From positions 1 to 8,135 of the forward strand of contig JAEZHG010000250.1 in assembly GCA_023436945.1 (NCBI GenBank): a DNA stretch of 8,135 bases, read 5' to 3'. The DNA is from Pseudomonadota bacterium (GTDB taxonomy: Bacteria > Pseudomonadota > Alphaproteobacteria > Caulobacterales > Caulobacteraceae). A program made the position numbers and the translations under genes. How positions within the stretch are numbered: the first letter of the stretch is position 1; each line of letters begins with the position of its first letter. Below, in pieces: positions 6,354 to 8,135 of this stretch. The notes below the pieces were generated by a model. It searched no databases. It was not told the DNA's origin and saw only the letters and a list, made by a program, of their open reading frames with translations.

Positions 6354-6581
6354 TTACTGCGGACGACGGCCGATCGGGTCCGACGGACCACCCTCGATCG
6401 GCAGTTCGCCAATGGGACGGTTGACGGTAGCCGGATCGGCGTTGCGATCAGTCCAGCGCGAGGCCGCCGAGCGCTTTCCTTCAACAGCGCCCGAAGGCGG
6501 CTGAAGGTCACCCATCTTGCCACAGGCCGATAGGGTTGCTGCCGACAGGACGGCTGCGGTCAGGATCAGGGTCTTTTTCAC
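6354..6581 (-). CDS. lptM: Small lipoprotein resembling LptM (YifL)
   Basis: This 75-residue protein has a Lys-Lys start, a hydrophobic core and a lipobox LSAC (17-20), so Cys20 should be lipidated and the mature protein anchored in a membrane. The residues after the Cys, [10 protein letters not shown] (20-29), match the short conserved motif of the LptM/YifL family (CGxxGxLxxP). In E. coli LptM binds the LPS translocon LptDE and helps LptD assemble and form its native disulfides. The rest (30-75) is polar, rich in Pro and Gly, and probably disordered. The start is GTG and overlaps the argH stop as GTGA (6578-6581); GGAG at 6591-6594 (minus strand) is well placed as a ribosome-binding site. 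The position beside lysA matches the usual location of such lipoprotein genes next to lysine-pathway genes. The lipoprotein call is firm. Functional equivalence to LptM is inference. Confidence 0.8.
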   Translation of the reverse strand: MKKTLILTAAVLSAATLSACGKMGDLQPPSGAVEGKRSAASRWTDRNADPATVNRPIGELPIEGGPSDPIGRRPQ

Positions 6582-7981
6582 AGGCGTTGTCTCCAGTCAG
6601 CGATACGGGCGCGGACCTGATCCGGTGCCGTGCCGCCAAACGACTGGCGGCTGGCGCAAGAGGCCTGCGGGGTCAGAACGGCGAACACACCCTCATGGAT
6701 GCGCTCGTCCAGAGCTTTCAGTTCTTCAATCGGCATCTGGCCAAGGTCGAGGCCCAGTTGCTCGGCGCGCTTCACGGCCGCACCGGTCACGTGGTGGGCC
6801 TGACGGAACGGCAGGTTCAGTTCGCGCACCAGCCAGTCGGCAAGGTCTGTAGCGGTCGAGAAACCGGCACCGGCAGCGGCGGCCATCTTCTCGGTGTTCG
6901 GGCGGAAGGCCGAGATCATGGCCGTCATGGAGGACAGGGCGAGGTTCAGGGCATCAAAGGCCTCGAACACCGGCGGCTTGTCTTCCTGCATATCCTTCGA
7001 ATAGGCCAGCGGCAGGCCCTTCATGACGGTCGTCAGGGCGATAAAGGCCCCGTTGATACGGCCCGTCTTGGCGCGAACCAGTTCGGCGGCGTCGGGGTTG
7101 CGCTTTTGCGGCATGATGGACGAACCGGTCGTCAGATCGTCCGGCAGGGTGATGAAGCCGAACATCGGGGTCATCCAGACCACGATCTCTTCAGCCAGAC
7201 GCGACAGGTGACCACCAGCGATCGATGCAGCCGCGAGACATTCCAGCGCAAAGTCACGGTCCGACACGGCATCGAGCGAGTTCGCCATCGGGCGGGCAAA
7301 GCCCAGAGCCTCGGCGGTCGCATGGCGGTCGATCGGGAACGGCGAGCCGGCCAGAGCGGCGGCACCTAGCGGGTTCTCGTTCATACGCTCGCGAGCGTCC
7401 GAGAAGCGCGACGCATCGCGACCGAACATCTCGACATAGGCCATCATGTGGTGGCCCAGCGTGACCGGCTGTGCGGTCTGCAGGTGGGTGAAGCCCGGCA
7501 TCAGGTCGCCAGCGTGCTGCTCGGCACGATCCAGCAGGGCGCGTTGCAGGTCTTTCAGTTGCTCGACGGTGCGGTCAGCCGCATCGCGGACCCACAGACG
7601 GAAATCGGTCGCCACCTGGTCGTTGCGCGAGCGAGCGGTGTGCAGACGGCCAGACGGCTCGCCGATCAGCTCCGACAGGCGCGCTTCGACGTTCATGTGG
7701 ATGTCTTCATAGGCATCGCGGAACGGGAAGGTGCCGTCCTTCATCTCGCCTTCGATCACATCCAGACCGCCCAGAATGGCGTCGGCATCGGCCTGCTGGA
7801 TGATGCCTTGCTTGGCCAGCATGCGGCAATGTGCGCGCGATCCCGCCAGATCCTGAGCCCAAAGGCGTTTGTCCACGCCGATAGAAACGTTAATAGCCTG
7901 CATGATGTCTGCGGGTTTGGCGCTGAAGCGGCCACCCCACATCGACTGGCTTTGGGACTTGGTGGAAGGCGTATCGGACAT
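6578..7981 (-). CDS. argH: Argininosuccinate lyase
   Basis: ArgH splits argininosuccinate into arginine and fumarate, the last step of arginine biosynthesis; it works as a cytoplasmic homotetramer of the fumarase/aspartase superfamily. The 467-residue protein matches the family length. It starts with the typical MWGGRFS (14-20), then has HTARSRNDQ (114-122), THLQ with the catalytic His166 (165-168), the signature loop [11 protein letters not shown] (286-296) bearing the catalytic Ser, and the C-terminal SFGGTAP (447-453). The ATG at 7979-7981 was chosen because it leaves a short leader before WGGRF. A longer frame back to a TTG at 8068 would run antisense through the N-terminus of the divergent TlpA-like gene and adds nothing ArgH-like. 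The ribosome-binding site is weak. It is the first gene of argH-lptM-lysA, and its stop overlaps the lipoprotein start by 4 bases. Confidence 0.96.
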   Translation of the reverse strand: MSDTPSTKSQSQSMWGGRFSAKPADIMQAINVSIGVDKRLWAQDLAGSRAHCRMLAKQGIIQQADADAILGGLDVIEGEMKDGTFPFRDAYEDIHMNVEARLSELIGEPSGRLHTARSRNDQVATDFRLWVRDAADRTVEQLKDLQRALLDRAEQHAGDLMPGFTHLQTAQPVTLGHHMMAYVEMFGRDASRFSDARERMNENPLGAAALAGSPFPIDRHATAEALGFARPMANSLDAVSDRDFALECLAAASIAGGHLSRLAEEIVVWMTPMFGFITLPDDLTTGSSIMPQKRNPDAAELVRAKTGRINGAFIALTTVMKGLPLAYSKDMQEDKPPVFEAFDALNLALSSMTAMISAFRPNTEKMAAAAGAGFSTATDLADWLVRELNLPFRQAHHVTGAAVKRAEQLGLDLGQMPIEELKALDERIHEGVFAVLTPQASCASRQSFGGTAPDQVRARIADWRQRL

Positions 7982-8135
7982 GGACGGCTCTAAACGGACA
8001 ATGGCGATCGTTATCGGGATCGTCGCTCTGATCGCAGTGATCGCGGGCGCAGGGCTGCTATACGTCAATCAAGGCGGTGGCACCACAACTTCGCATCTGT
8101 CTGTTCACGCAAAGGGGCCGCTGGCAGCCTTACAG
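7980..8135 (+). CDS. TlpA-like thioredoxin-family protein, N-terminal part (cut by the window edge)
   Basis: An open frame starts at ATG 7980-7982 and runs off the right edge after 52 codons. It encodes a positively charged start (MDGSKRTM) and one hydrophobic helix (about residues 8-26), which is a signal anchor putting the rest in the periplasm. A short Gly/Thr-rich linker and KGPLAAL near residue 45 follow. A 'KGPLAAL'-like segment just before the thioredoxin fold is what I recall from TlpA-type thiol-disulfide oxidoreductases encoded divergently from argH in Caulobacter relatives. The CxxC active site would lie beyond the window, so the family call is inference from context. GGAAGG at 7964-7969, 10 bases upstream, supports the ATG at 7980. 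An alternative ATG at 8001 lacks such a site and would remove the positive charges. Confidence 0.55.
   Translation, partial: MDGSKRTMAIVIGIVALIAVIAGAGLLYVNQGGGTTTSHLSVHAKGPLAALQ

Noticed and set aside
6536..7369. A 277-codon plus-strand open frame opposite argH
   Set aside because: It is an antisense shadow of a highly conserved enzyme; Gly/Arg/His-rich composition and no recognisable family.
7982..8068. A 29-residue N-terminal extension of ArgH from a TTG at 8066-8068
   Set aside because: It would lie antisense across the membrane anchor of the divergent gene, is not ArgH-like, and the ATG at 7979-7981 gives the normal family length.
8063..8068. A TTGACG hexamer on the minus strand as a possible -35 element for argH
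   Set aside because: No convincing -10 element lies at a suitable distance, and one hexamer match is expected by chance.

Overview
The window is ordinary, densely packed chromosomal DNA from a GC-rich alphaproteobacterium. It most resembles the Caulobacterales (Caulobacter, Brevundimonas or Asticcacaulis type). I base this on the protein style and on remembered gene neighbourhoods: argH, a small lipoprotein, then lysA, divergent from a TlpA-like gene; and ftsE-ftsX followed by a YdcF-type gene and a PlsC-type acyltransferase. The genus assignment is inference. I see no transposase, prophage, CRISPR array, tRNA or rRNA.

Layout, left to right. Positions 1-343 (minus) hold the N-terminal part of an exported, probably outer-membrane MipA/OmpV-like protein. 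Positions 424-3460 (minus) form a tight operon transcribed right to left: ftsE, ftsX (ATGA overlap), a YdcF/DUF218 membrane protein, and a 1-acylglycerol-3-phosphate acyltransferase. A short divergent region (about 3461-3534) separates this operon from a plus-strand pair: a membrane protein with an N-terminal zinc ribbon (3535-4458) and hpt, a hypoxanthine phosphoribosyltransferase (4478-5011). A single hairpin with A- and T-rich flanks (5019-5050) terminates hpt and also lysA, which converges from the other side. Positions 5055-7981 (minus) hold argH, a small LptM-like lipoprotein gene and lysA as a second operon. At the right edge a TlpA-like thioredoxin-family gene begins on the plus strand (7980 onward). 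Its start codon overlaps the argH start codon in the tetranucleotide CATG.

Functionally the left operon concerns the cell envelope and division: FtsEX regulates septal cell-wall hydrolysis, YdcF-type proteins are envelope-associated, and PlsC makes phosphatidic acid. The right operon joins the last step of arginine synthesis (ArgH) with the last step of lysine synthesis (LysA) around a lipoprotein that resembles the chaperone of the LPS translocon.

I did not find a clearly new system. The least understood item is the zinc-ribbon membrane protein next to hpt. The most unusual architecture is the overlapping divergent start codons of argH and the TlpA-like gene.
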